Of a stretch of 39,881 nt of DNA, positions 8,237 through 15,812 are shown piece by piece. The stretch covers positions 46,381 through 86,261 of the IMG/VR virus record IMGVR_UViG_3300030061_002646, one strand, 5' to 3'. Positions within the stretch are counted from its first letter, which is position 1, and every line of letters begins with the position of its first letter. The notes beneath the pieces were generated by a model. That model was not told the origin of the DNA. It made no database searches and worked only from the letters and a program-made list of their open reading frames with translations. Source of the stretch: a virus. Position numbers and translations under genes: made by a program.

Positions 8237-9884
8237 AAGCGACGACCTCCACATATCTAGGGAGCATTCTATCAATGTCTTGTCTGTAAAGATTTATTTT
8301 TGAAGCCAAATCGACGTTTTGAGTGCCTTCAGGTATCAATACACTTCTGTCATCACTCATTAACAACTCAATAGCAACCATCTTGGTGCATATATCTTCT
8401 ATTGCTTTTTCAAGGTATCTCTCTCCATAAATATATGATGTCTTGATAGCATTCCACTCAAAGAAAGGATAAGAATTATTGAAATAAATAATACCCATTT
8501 CGCTGTCTAACCACCAATCTCTCAGTCTACCTCTATCACCACTAGCGCTACCTCCTTGTAGGTCTACAGATAACCTGTGTTGAGTTATCTTTGTTCCTGT
8601 TGTGTTAAGAGTAGATAGAGGCGTTCCGTTCAGGTTTACACATCCGGTAAAAGTTCCGAAGGCTGTCACAGCGCCTGTGTCGGGGTGTAATTCAGTTGCA
8701 GTCTTACCGGTATAAGATAACACTTCATTACCTACTTGTAATAATCCCTTTTCTGCAAACCCGGTAGTATGAGATGGTTCAGCAGTGGCTTGACCGTCTT
8801 CATAGATATACCCAAGAGTAACAGTGGTTGAACTAACAGATGCGCTATATGTAGAAGTAGATGCTGTCTGAGTTATCTCAATATTAGTAGTATCAGTGGT
8901 TGCTATACTACAAGTTTCTCCTGATTGTGTAGACCTCATGCTACTGATTTTTACTATGCCACTACCGTAATCAGAATTGGCAGTTGCTAGAAATTCATTG
9001 TGCACAGCAACATTAGATGTGCTACCTTCAAGTAAGAACGTGGGTGAAAAATCTATTGCTGTTTTACCTACTCTATCTTCTTTGTTGATAAGGTCTGCAA
9101 GATTTTGTGCTGTTGTTATCATGTCGAAATCTGACCTCCATTGTGTGGTGTTGGTACCGACGCTTAGAGTTCCTACGCTGCCATTACCCGGAGACAAATA
9201 TATTGAATCCCCCGATAGCCCTGCGTAATTCGCTATTTTCAGACGTGCTTCCGCTGCACCGATTTCACGATAATCGTCACCTTGCCATAATTCCAATCTT
9301 AGAATTTGCTGTATATTTCTAAATAACAGTGGACTCGTACCCACATAATCAGTGTAATACCTTCTTCTATATGGTTTGTAAGTATCGAAATTAATATATT
9401 CTGCTGAAACCAAGTTTGGTCTCCATGAATTATGTGTTTTATTATCTATTCTATCCTGTGCTCTTTTAATGAGTTCTTCTACTTTAGAGCGCTTCACACC
9501 TCTAGTTCTACCGTTAGTAAAAGATGCTTGATTTTGTATGTATGTGTTATCTGCTGCTTCGTAATGAGATACGGGATTTAACGCATCAGTAAAACTTAGT
9601 TTAACTCCTGCTGTATCTGTGCCTATAGAAGTTATAACTCTATCAACACCGAGAGGGTCAGCATCTGAGTAAATTAACAAGGTGTCGCCTACAGTAAATC
9701 CTATGTTTCTATAATCTGCTCCTGTCACATAGACAGAATTTGCTATAGAGTTAGCATTCACTAATACTGCTTCTTGAGGTCCTATTTCAAGCAAGTCTGC
9801 TATTTTTTGAGCAGTTGTGTAAATAATAGCATCGGGGTCTAAAGGTCTAGTTTCCGCTTCACCCGGACTGAATACTTGTGGCAT
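8229..9884 (-). CDS. Head-tail connector (adaptor) with large beta insert
   Basis: 551 aa, ATG at 9884 with GGAGGGGGG upstream, overlapping the previous stop as TAATG. The ends look like the HK97 gp6 / SPP1 gp15 adaptor: helices 'VKRSKVEELIKRAQDRIDNK' (about 130-150) and the C-terminal helix bundle 'EKAIEDICTKMVAIELLMSD' (about 485-505). Between them are about 330 residues of beta-rich, Ser/Thr/Gly-rich sequence. Halovirus adaptors show a similar layout. It would bind the portal ring and seal the head. The long insert is unusual and may project outward. Confidence 0.65.
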   Translation of the reverse strand: MPQVFSPGEAETRPLDPDAIIYTTAQKIADLLEIGPQEAVLVNANSIANSVYVTGADYRNIGFTVGDTLLIYSDADPLGVDRVITSIGTDTAGVKLSFTDALNPVSHYEAADNTYIQNQASFTNGRTRGVKRSKVEELIKRAQDRIDNKTHNSWRPNLVSAEYINFDTYKPYRRRYYTDYVGTSPLLFRNIQQILRLELWQGDDYREIGAAEARLKIANYAGLSGDSIYLSPGNGSVGTLSVGTNTTQWRSDFDMITTAQNLADLINKEDRVGKTAIDFSPTFLLEGSTSNVAVHNEFLATANSDYGSGIVKISSMRSTQSGETCSIATTDTTNIEITQTASTSTYSASVSSTTVTLGYIYEDGQATAEPSHTTGFAEKGLLQVGNEVLSYTGKTATELHPDTGAVTAFGTFTGCVNLNGTPLSTLNTTGTKITQHRLSVDLQGGSASGDRGRLRDWWLDSEMGIIYFNNSYPFFEWNAIKTSYIYGERYLEKAIEDICTKMVAIELLMSDDRSVLIPEGTQNVDLASKINLYRQDIDRMLPRYVEVVAFE

Positions 9885-10174
9885 TACCGTCCCCCCTCCA
9901 ATTCATGGAGATGGTCTCCTTCCTCTACCGCTAATCTTGCCAAGAAGCGCCTGTCATCATCCTGAGCATCGGTTAACGACATTTTCTGATTTTCGATTTG
10001 TTGAATATATTGCATCAATTCCTTGTAAGTTTCATTTTCAGGATGATTAAAGTAAGGATAAGATTCAGCATACGCATCTAGCAACTCATCAAAGGGTCTT
10101 CCACCACCTGCTATTGTCGTCTTTTCATTATAGTCGGCTTTCAGAACGTTCCAAGCCTTGTTGAATGCGCTCAC
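9884..10174 (-). CDS. Small protein with N-terminal F..AW..LKA motif
   Basis: 96 aa from the GTG at 10174, giving an N-terminus 'MSAFNKAWNVLKADYNEK' that matches the other AW-motif proteins here; an in-frame ATG at 10189 would add five residues. The rest is helical and acidic ('YKELMQYIQQIENQ', 'DRRFLARLAVEEG'). It lies between the long AW-motif protein and the adaptor. The function is unknown; the shared N-terminus suggests a common binding partner, perhaps the capsid or portal. Confidence 0.6.
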   Translation of the reverse strand: MSAFNKAWNVLKADYNEKTTIAGGGRPFDELLDAYAESYPYFNHPENETYKELMQYIQQIENQKMSLTDAQDDDRRFLARLAVEEGDHLHELEGGR

Positions 10175-10185
10175 AGTCTCGCCTC

Positions 10186-11343
10186 TCATATCATATTACC
10201 GTTTTCATCAAAATTTACTTTTGATTGACCGGGGAATCTTTCTACCTCTTGTTGATTTACTTGTGCCAATAATTGATTTAATCTTTCAGTGTGTGTAGTA
10301 CCGGGGTTTTCTTCTGTTATAGGTAGAATACCTTCTTTTCTACGTTCAGCGACCCATTGACTAGGTGGTGGTTGCGTAATTCTTCTAATTTCTTCTTCTG
10401 CTGCTGGTGGCGGTGGTGCTACCTTAGATGTAGATGTTGGTAATATTGGTTTATTCAATAGGCTTTGAGTGCCTCTCGCTTCTGCCGGTTTAGGTTGAGT
10501 AAATGCATCTAATGTCGTTTGTCTTGGTTTAGAATGTCTATTTTGTGCCATCTCAATATCTTGTCGTATAACCTCTTTGGGTAATATTGGCTTTGCAACT
10601 AAATTTGGAATAGATTGTTCGACTTTTTTCTTTTCGCCGGGTAAAGGTATATTTAACTGACCTGCAAAGTTATCTCTCAATACTTTCCATCTCTTCATTT
10701 TCTCTTCATTAGTGCCTTTAAAATCCTTCAAAGCAACACCATAAATAAATTTATTCAGTTCTTTAAGTGTGGTAGGTACACCTGCTGGTGGTGCTGCCGG
10801 TGCTGGCGCTGGTGCTTGTTTTCTTTGATTCGCTGCATATAATTCTTCAGCCATAGCATTGAAGTCGGTTCTATTATCCAACCTATCAACTTTAGGACCT
10901 TTGCTTTGTCTAAACTTTCTATTGTCTCTAGGTTGTGCAGGACCCGTAGCATCGCTTGGTGGTCTCCTTCTAGTTAATTTTTCATCATAAGCCGCCGTGG
11001 AAGGGTCTTGAGATTCACCTGCGGTTGGTACAGTTGGAACAATTGGTGCAAGAATTTCTTGCATGGCGTTTGCGTTAAATAATTCTTTTTGGTCTTGTTT
11101 ATAACTTTTGTAATCCTTTTGAGTAAAACCAATCAATTCATTCAAACCATACTGTTGAGGCGAACTCAATATATGTGCTTTGATTTTATTTTTTAATTCA
11201 GTAGAGGCTTTTTGAGGGTCGCCACCACTTTCTGCTATCATTCTATTGATTATTGTGTTAAAGGGTATAGGATGACCGGGATTGCCTTGTTCTTCTACAT
11301 ATCTAGATGCTTTCAAAAGATTCCATGCAAGGTCAAAACTCAT
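10186..11343 (-). CDS. Pro/Ala-rich virion-module protein with AW motif
   Basis: 385 aa, ATG at 11343 with GGGGGT upstream and ATGA overlap. It begins 'MSFDLAWNLLKASRYVEEQG', the recurrent AW motif. Residues 1-95 are helical, then come long disordered Pro/Ala/Gln-rich stretches with a basic patch at 120-160. Residues 275-281 are QTTLDAF, similar to the PCNA-binding box of archaeal replication proteins, although the last position is Thr instead of aromatic. The last residues are FDENGNMI, a string also found in the basic protein at 30017-32014. Function unknown; probably a minor virion protein. Confidence 0.6.
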   Translation of the reverse strand: MSFDLAWNLLKASRYVEEQGNPGHPIPFNTIINRMIAESGGDPQKASTELKNKIKAHILSSPQQYGLNELIGFTQKDYKSYKQDQKELFNANAMQEILAPIVPTVPTAGESQDPSTAAYDEKLTRRRPPSDATGPAQPRDNRKFRQSKGPKVDRLDNRTDFNAMAEELYAANQRKQAPAPAPAAPPAGVPTTLKELNKFIYGVALKDFKGTNEEKMKRWKVLRDNFAGQLNIPLPGEKKKVEQSIPNLVAKPILPKEVIRQDIEMAQNRHSKPRQTTLDAFTQPKPAEARGTQSLLNKPILPTSTSKVAPPPPAAEEEIRRITQPPPSQWVAERRKEGILPITEENPGTTHTERLNQLLAQVNQQEVERFPGQSKVNFDENGNMI

Positions 11344-11627
11344 TCTCTAACCCCCATATTAAAATTCATAGGTTTTCTACAAGAACCACAGTTCTCTTTC
11401 CACATAAAGTGTAATAAACCACAATGACCACATCTAGTACCAGCACCAATATTCAACACATCCGCTGCTTTACGAGCGTTTGTTCTTTGTTTCTTAATTA
11501 CCCCTTTTAATGGATTATCGGTATTGTGTACTATGTTAGCCTGATAATTAATATCGCTCAGAATGTTTTGTTTCTGCGCTCTTTCTATATCTTCTATATC
11601 CATAGATTGTAATTCAAAACCACTCAC
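11340..11627 (-). CDS. Zinc-ribbon small protein
   Basis: 95 aa, GTG at 11627 with AGGTGA about 8 nt upstream. Residues about 66-82 have C..C - 12 to 14 residues - C..C ('RCGHCGLLHF', 'NCGSCRKPM'), a single zinc ribbon. The N-terminal half is acidic and helical with 'SMDIEDIERAQKQNILSD'. Stop overlaps the next ATG. A structural or DNA-contact role is possible. Confidence 0.6.
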   Translation of the reverse strand: MSGFELQSMDIEDIERAQKQNILSDINYQANIVHNTDNPLKGVIKKQRTNARKAADVLNIGAGTRCGHCGLLHFMWKENCGSCRKPMNFNMGVRE

Positions 11628-11639
11628 TATTTAATCACC

Positions 11640-11834
11640 TCATGTATATGTTAAAATTACGAATACGTTGCCTAAGACAACAATAGGTTCGGATGCTACT
11701 AAACTAGTAGTGGAAGTAGCACTTGCTAATGTGCCCGCTGCTGTATCTATAGTAGCAGTGATTGTTGTTGTGTTAGTAAATTCCTTTGGCGAGAATGGTC
11801 CGATGACTTTGAACTTAGGATTAATCACCGCCAT
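11640..11834 (-). CDS. Tandem paralogue pair, copy 2 (decoration-like)
   Basis: 64 aa, ATG at 11834. It is about half identical to the adjacent gene at 11836-12036: both have 'GPF[ST]PK[EQ]FT', 'ATIDTAAG' / 'TAIDTAAG' and end 'VLGNVF', plus a hydrophobic strand. Small beta proteins of this kind are common after the capsid gene and may decorate the capsid or tail. Function not recognised. Confidence 0.55.
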   Translation of the reverse strand: MAVINPKFKVIGPFSPKEFTNTTTITATIDTAAGTLASATSTTSLVASEPIVVLGNVFVILTYT

Positions 11835-11835
11835 A

Positions 11836-12036
11836 TTATGTTACCACCCATGTTAATTTAATAAATACATTCCCTAAAACAAGGAAAGGCGTGCTATCTA
11901 TGAGCGTATTGGTATCGCTCGACGCACCTAAGTTACCCGCTGCTGTATCTATAGCAGTAGTCAATGCACCTACATCAGTAAACTGTTTAGGTGTAAAAGG
12001 TCCTATAATTTTGTATGATGTTGCTATGTTAGCCAC
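11836..12036 (-). CDS. Tandem paralogue pair, copy 1 (decoration-like)
   Basis: 66 aa, GTG at 12036 with GGTGA 7 nt upstream. It is a paralogue of the next gene downstream (see 11640-11834), shown by matching segments at the same positions over almost the full length. The pair arose by tandem duplication. Between the decoration-like gene at 12050 and the zinc-ribbon gene at 11340. Confidence 0.55.
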   Translation of the reverse strand: MANIATSYKIIGPFTPKQFTDVGALTTAIDTAAGNLGASSDTNTLIDSTPFLVLGNVFIKLTWVVT

Positions 12037-12049
12037 TTAAGTCACCGCC

Positions 12050-12337
12050 TCAAGAGCGGTTTCCTAGTGCCCACCAAGTTCCGTCTTGCCCTGCAACGTG
12101 GTTTAGCACGAGCGAAGGCGTAGCGGCGTTGATAGATGCGAACACCCCATCTACTCCACTACCGGTTCCAGCAGTTGTGCTAAGTGCATTAGCGCCACCT
12201 GCTACTATGTCTGCTAAAAGCCCTGACAAGTCTATGGTAGTCGCTACTTCTGAACCTGTATTGGTAAATGTACCTGTTACCATCATCATATTTCCCATTA
12301 CATGGGGTCTTGCATCTGTTGTTTGTGTCTGTGTCAT
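12050..12337 (-). CDS. Putative capsid decoration protein
   Basis: 95 aa, ATG at 12337 with GGAGTGA about 6 nt upstream. It shows 'MMVTGTFTNTGSEVATTIDL', then 'TPSLVLNHVAGQDGTWWALG', a beta-sandwich-like pattern seen in small viral head proteins that follow the capsid gene. The function is inferred from size, order and composition. Confidence 0.5.
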   Translation of the reverse strand: MTQTQTTDARPHVMGNMMMVTGTFTNTGSEVATTIDLSGLLADIVAGGANALSTTAGTGSGVDGVFASINAATPSLVLNHVAGQDGTWWALGNRS

Positions 12338-12343
12338 AATTTA

Positions 12344-12745
12344 TCACTCCGTTATTGTTTCCACTGCTTCGTCTTCAGTTGGTTCTGATATAGTCTCTAC
12401 AGGTTCCAACACAGGAACAACTTCTTCAACGGCTGAATGTTCTTCAACCATTTTTAGAAGTGTGCTCTTTGTTGTGTAAGCACCTGTAGGTACTATACCA
12501 CGTTCAGCCAACCAAGAGAGTATCTCGTTTCTACGCCATTCACTATCAGGAATTCCATCTCCACCTGCGTCATTATGCAGGGGTTCGTCATCCATGAGAG
12601 TCCATGCCGGTTCAACTAAAAATCTTCTATAAGTATCAACCCAACCTTGAGACACATCTCTAATTTCACCTCTAGTGAAATCAGGGGTGTATACATCAGG
12701 GCTCCTTCTGTTGAAGGAAGGACCGTTATACTTTAGACTAGGCAT
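12344..12745 (-). CDS. HeH/LEM-like motif protein with acidic tail
   Basis: 133 aa, ATG at 12745. Residues about 69-104 ('EWRRNEILSWLAERGIV', then 'TKSTLLKMVEEH') fit a helix-extended loop-helix (HeH/LEM/SAP-like) motif, often seen in phage head-region proteins. The last 28 residues are Glu/Pro/Val/Thr-rich. The overall design resembles the SAP protein at 4599-5345. It could contact DNA or an adaptor near the portal. Residues 58-66 'HNDAGGDGI' may be a metal-binding turn. Confidence 0.55.
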   Translation of the reverse strand: MPSLKYNGPSFNRRSPDVYTPDFTRGEIRDVSQGWVDTYRRFLVEPAWTLMDDEPLHNDAGGDGIPDSEWRRNEILSWLAERGIVPTGAYTTKSTLLKMVEEHSAVEEVVPVLEPVETISEPTEDEAVETITE

Positions 12746-12757
12746 GTAGAATCAACC

Positions 12758-13198
12758 TTATTCCACAATCATCCAGCATGTAACCAATGCATCGGATGTT
12801 CCGGTTACTTTGAAAGTAGCAACACCAGCACTGCTGATTGCTTGTTTCAAAGTCACACCTGCTGCCGCTGTAGAATTGTCTCCAATTACTAATGCTTTTA
12901 TTTTATGTGTTATAGTTTCAGATGTTACTCCGCTTGCAGTTGAAACCGATGTTAGTGTTAATGTTTCATCGTTTGACAATGCTGTTGTGAATCTACCGCA
13001 AATCAACTTTGCACCATTTGTTGCATTTGTTGTGTTACTGTTTTTTGCTTGGAATCCGTCAAGAGAGCCGGGATATGCTTCCGCTGCTGCTCCGCCGTCT
13101 AACCATGCTGTGTCGTCTACTGATGTTCCTGCGTATAAGTCAAGAGAAAAATCCTCCGTAAATACCGCACTACCGCTTGTTGTATATGTTATTGCCAT
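12758..13198 (-). CDS. Putative decoration / minor capsid protein
   Basis: 146 aa, ATG at 13198 with GGAGTGA 7 nt upstream, directly after the capsid gene. Thr/Ser/Ala-rich and beta-like, with 'SAVFTEDFSLDLYAGTSV' and C-terminal 'ALVTCWMIVE'. A decoration protein or capsid cement is the usual gene at this place. No family signature recognised. Confidence 0.55.
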   Translation of the reverse strand: MAITYTTSGSAVFTEDFSLDLYAGTSVDDTAWLDGGAAAEAYPGSLDGFQAKNSNTTNATNGAKLICGRFTTALSNDETLTLTSVSTASGVTSETITHKIKALVIGDNSTAAAGVTLKQAISSAGVATFKVTGTSDALVTCWMIVE

Positions 13199-13233
13199 AA
13201 TTTGTCACTCCTATATATATCTCCAAGACAACC

Positions 13234-14367
13234 TCATTTGAGGTCTCTTACGCTCCCTTGTGCACCAAAGAAAGTAGTCCATACTTCACCCATGGTTCGG
13301 TATAGTCCTTCTTGGCCTAGTCTGTTAATTGCGAAAGGGTCTCCTGTTTCGATACCGCTCTCAAAGTATTGTGTTGGAATTGCTGTGCTGAAGTGCATGT
13401 AATCAGTATCTAAGAAATACATTCTACTAATAGCACCGTCATCGGGCATATCTTTGGTAGGGATGATTGGTACTCCATTGTATGTAGCAACGATGAAACC
13501 AGCCTCTATACCGGGTACACCCTTTACTCCATTGTATGTTGGGGTAACTCTCTTCTCTTCCATGAATCTTTGTTGTGACTGCAATAGTTGTTGTAGTCTC
13601 ATCAAAGTGTCATATCCTGTAAGAATAACTTTTGGATTTCCACCACGTTCCCAAATCTGTTGGAAAAGTGTATCTAGATGGTCTAGTGATAGTGTTCTAT
13701 TAGCACTACTTCCATCTGCGTTATCTTCAGCAAAAGACCATGGGTTGGTACTTCGGTCGATTGAGTAGATGTCTTCGTCACCTGCATCATAGTGAGTACC
13801 TGATACCATGTTTGTATTACCTGTAGTAATTCGGTCTAATGACTCAAAGTTGTTTGCAGCAGCAGTGCTCACATCAGTTAGTAACATTTTGTTTACCATT
13901 TCTGCGTGGTGCTTACCCATTTCTTCTTTAAGAACTGAGCGTATATCGCCCATTCCATCGTCACGGTCTGCTAGGAAAATTGCTGTCTCAGACATATCGA
14001 ATGTGTGTGCGATAGTCTTTGGTTTAGCAGCAACATGCTGGAAAGTAGGTCTTACTGTCTCAGGTAGTGTTGAGTTTTCTGCAACTCCACCATGAAGTGC
14101 TCCACCGTTAGGCTTTCCTGTAATAACGCGCCATCCGCTTCTATCCCAAGGTTTCTTAGGTAGTATTGAGAAAGCGTTAAATTCTTGATTTAATTGTGAC
14201 CAAACCTTTCTGCCGTAAATCGCTTGATAAGTACCAGCGGTTGTTGACATCATTGGACTGTCTGCTTTCAGTAGTTCGCTACCGGAGTATGAGTAACCCA
14301 TTGCGTTACCTGCACCATAGTAGTATCTTTCCATATCTGTTATTGTTCGTACGTAATCTCTTGCCAT
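13234..14367 (-). CDS. Major capsid protein, HK97 fold
   Basis: 377 aa from the ATG at 14367, with GGAGTGA about 6 nt upstream; the in-frame GTG at 14376 overlaps the protease stop and is part of that ribosome site. The layout fits HK97-type shells: an N-arm of about 50 residues, an E-loop with 'NGGALHGGVAENSTLPET' (about 88-105), the spine helix with 'VLKEEMGKHHAEMVNKML', and an A-domain including 'KVILTGYDTLMRLQQLL' and 'GIEAGFIVATYNGVPIIP'. It follows a protease and a scaffold, so the N-terminus may be trimmed. The family is reasonably sure from context as well as length. Confidence 0.85.
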   Translation of the reverse strand: MARDYVRTITDMERYYYGAGNAMGYSYSGSELLKADSPMMSTTAGTYQAIYGRKVWSQLNQEFNAFSILPKKPWDRSGWRVITGKPNGGALHGGVAENSTLPETVRPTFQHVAAKPKTIAHTFDMSETAIFLADRDDGMGDIRSVLKEEMGKHHAEMVNKMLLTDVSTAAANNFESLDRITTGNTNMVSGTHYDAGDEDIYSIDRSTNPWSFAEDNADGSSANRTLSLDHLDTLFQQIWERGGNPKVILTGYDTLMRLQQLLQSQQRFMEEKRVTPTYNGVKGVPGIEAGFIVATYNGVPIIPTKDMPDDGAISRMYFLDTDYMHFSTAIPTQYFESGIETGDPFAINRLGQEGLYRTMGEVWTTFFGAQGSVRDLK

Positions 14368-14372
14368 ATTAT

Positions 14373-15188
14373 TCACTCCCCTCTAAACGCTGTGTCAGCC
14401 ATTTGATGTACTTCGTCCCAAGACATTTTGTGCATATCTGCGGTTGAAGGAATTTCCATTTGAGGCACAGGAGCAGATTTTGCTATAGTTGTGCCATCTG
14501 TGTTAGGTGTAGCAATTGTTTCAATGCGTTCTGCAAGAGTAGCGATTGCTTTGTTTATCTCATGTAGAGGTCCACGCGCATCATATGCTGCTGCTTCTGC
14601 TTTTGCGATTTCTGCTGCGCGCTCAGAAGCGTATCTAGCAGCAAAAGTGTCTTCTAAAGACCCACGGAACTCTTGTTCTAGGGATGCAGCCTTGTATACT
14701 TCATATGCTGCTTCTATATCGGATTCAGTAACTCCTGTTGGAGATAAGAAGTCAGATTTCTTTACTTCTTTCTTTCCACCGGAACCTGTGGTACGAGCCA
14801 CTGCGTTAGTGGATGGTTTACCATTTTCTTGCTCCCTGTTCTTTGTCTGACCATAATCTAAGTCAAACTCTTCAGGCGTAGAGCCTAAGTTTGCCTTGTT
14901 TAGGTCATCGAAGTGGCTTCTAGCACCGTCTATATCAACACCTGATGATTTTAGTGTTGATTCCATCCAATCTAGATATTCAGAAGTAATTACATCAGAA
15001 TATTCTGATTTTTCTACTTCTTCCGACTTCTTTTCGTCGTCTTTCTTGTCATCATCTTTTGCTTTGTCTTTCTTTGCTTCGATGGCTTCTTTCATAGCAG
15101 GTGGCATTCCTTTCTCCATGCTATCTAATCGGCCTTCTAAGCGTGCAAGAACATCGCCAAGTTGCGTTGTCACATCTGTTTCTGTCAT
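14373..15188 (-). CDS. Nested scaffold protein (in-frame internal start)
   Basis: The ATG at 15188 is codon 187 of the protease gene and has AAGGTGA directly upstream (spacing about 6), as strong as the independent genes here. Product: 271 aa starting 'MTETDVTTQLGDVLARLEGR', a coiled coil followed by charged helices and the C-terminal motif. This is the arrangement of lambda C/Nu3 and relatives, in which the scaffold is made in excess of the protease from the same frame. The same N-terminal style (MTE... plus coiled coil) and C-terminal motif occur in the 109-aa protein at 21801-22130. Confidence 0.75.
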   Translation of the reverse strand: MTETDVTTQLGDVLARLEGRLDSMEKGMPPAMKEAIEAKKDKAKDDDKKDDEKKSEEVEKSEYSDVITSEYLDWMESTLKSSGVDIDGARSHFDDLNKANLGSTPEEFDLDYGQTKNREQENGKPSTNAVARTTGSGGKKEVKKSDFLSPTGVTESDIEAAYEVYKAASLEQEFRGSLEDTFAARYASERAAEIAKAEAAAYDARGPLHEINKAIATLAERIETIATPNTDGTTIAKSAPVPQMEIPSTADMHKMSWDEVHQMADTAFRGE

Positions 15189-15746
15189 TTTTTTCACCTT
15201 ATTTTTTATATTTTTTTCTGAATCAGTTTCCTGTTTTAGAATTCTAAATGTTGCTTCCGGGTTGATACCTTTTTCACATATTGTTATCTCATGTAGTTCC
15301 AATTTACTTATCTCTTGGTAATCTCCATGTTTTGGGTCAGATTTTCTAACTCGCTTGAATGCTTGTCCTCCAATACTAAACCCTCGTAATTTGCCTTTCC
15401 GAATTTCGGCGGCTACTTCTCGTGATTTTTCGATGTCATCTCTAAGTTGTATTACAACAAACATTCCGACATCATCAACTTCGCTTTTCCACAACCTCCC
15501 TTCTGTATCTGTATATGTCGGTACTACTTCTCCAACCTGAATATTACTGTGGGCTAATTGGACGTTTCTATATTTCGGGTCGCTCATAAATTTCCGAAAT
15601 CCGTCCTTCAATGCCTCCCTTGTTATTAAATCGCCTTGTTTGTCTACTAATTCCACACTTGCATATCCAGCAATGATGAGGTCACTTCCTGCTTTAAGGA
15701 TGGAGATAGACTCATCATGTCCGTATAATCGTTCTGCGGTAAGCAC
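14373..15746 (-). CDS. Prohead protease fused to scaffold
   Basis: 457 aa, GTG at 15746; no better start lies upstream. Residues 20-170 are an S78-type (HK97 gp4) prohead protease: 'GYASVELVDKQGDLITREAL' near 27-46, catalytic His at 66 in 'LAHSN', and Ser at 124 in 'GFSIGGQAF'. From about 187 on it is scaffold: Glu/Lys/Asp-rich, helical, ending in 'MHKMSWDEVHQMADTAFRGE'. An in-frame second start at 15188 makes the scaffold alone (next entry). The GTG has no ribosome site, but a TATA-like sequence lies about 29 nt upstream, so this operon head may be leaderless. The protease cuts scaffold and shell N-arm during head maturation. Confidence 0.85.
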   Translation of the reverse strand: MLTAERLYGHDESISILKAGSDLIIAGYASVELVDKQGDLITREALKDGFRKFMSDPKYRNVQLAHSNIQVGEVVPTYTDTEGRLWKSEVDDVGMFVVIQLRDDIEKSREVAAEIRKGKLRGFSIGGQAFKRVRKSDPKHGDYQEISKLELHEITICEKGINPEATFRILKQETDSEKNIKNKVKKMTETDVTTQLGDVLARLEGRLDSMEKGMPPAMKEAIEAKKDKAKDDDKKDDEKKSEEVEKSEYSDVITSEYLDWMESTLKSSGVDIDGARSHFDDLNKANLGSTPEEFDLDYGQTKNREQENGKPSTNAVARTTGSGGKKEVKKSDFLSPTGVTESDIEAAYEVYKAASLEQEFRGSLEDTFAARYASERAAEIAKAEAAAYDARGPLHEINKAIATLAERIETIATPNTDGTTIAKSAPVPQMEIPSTADMHKMSWDEVHQMADTAFRGE

Positions 15747-15812
15747 ACTATTTGCTGAAACGTATTGTAATGATATATGAAGTAAGCGCGTATTGTAATT
15801 ATATCAAATAAA
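15747..15812 (-). promoter_or_regulatory. Candidate promoter with duplicated 16-bp element
   Basis: The 66-bp gap before the protease gene holds two direct copies of ATATNATTACAATACG on the minus strand (plus positions 15761-15776 and 15789-15804, one mismatch), 28 bp apart. TATA-like cores centre near 15775 and 15803, about 29 and 57 nt upstream of the GTG. That spacing suits an archaeal TATA box with a leaderless start. It could also be an operator; no factor is known. Confidence 0.5.
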
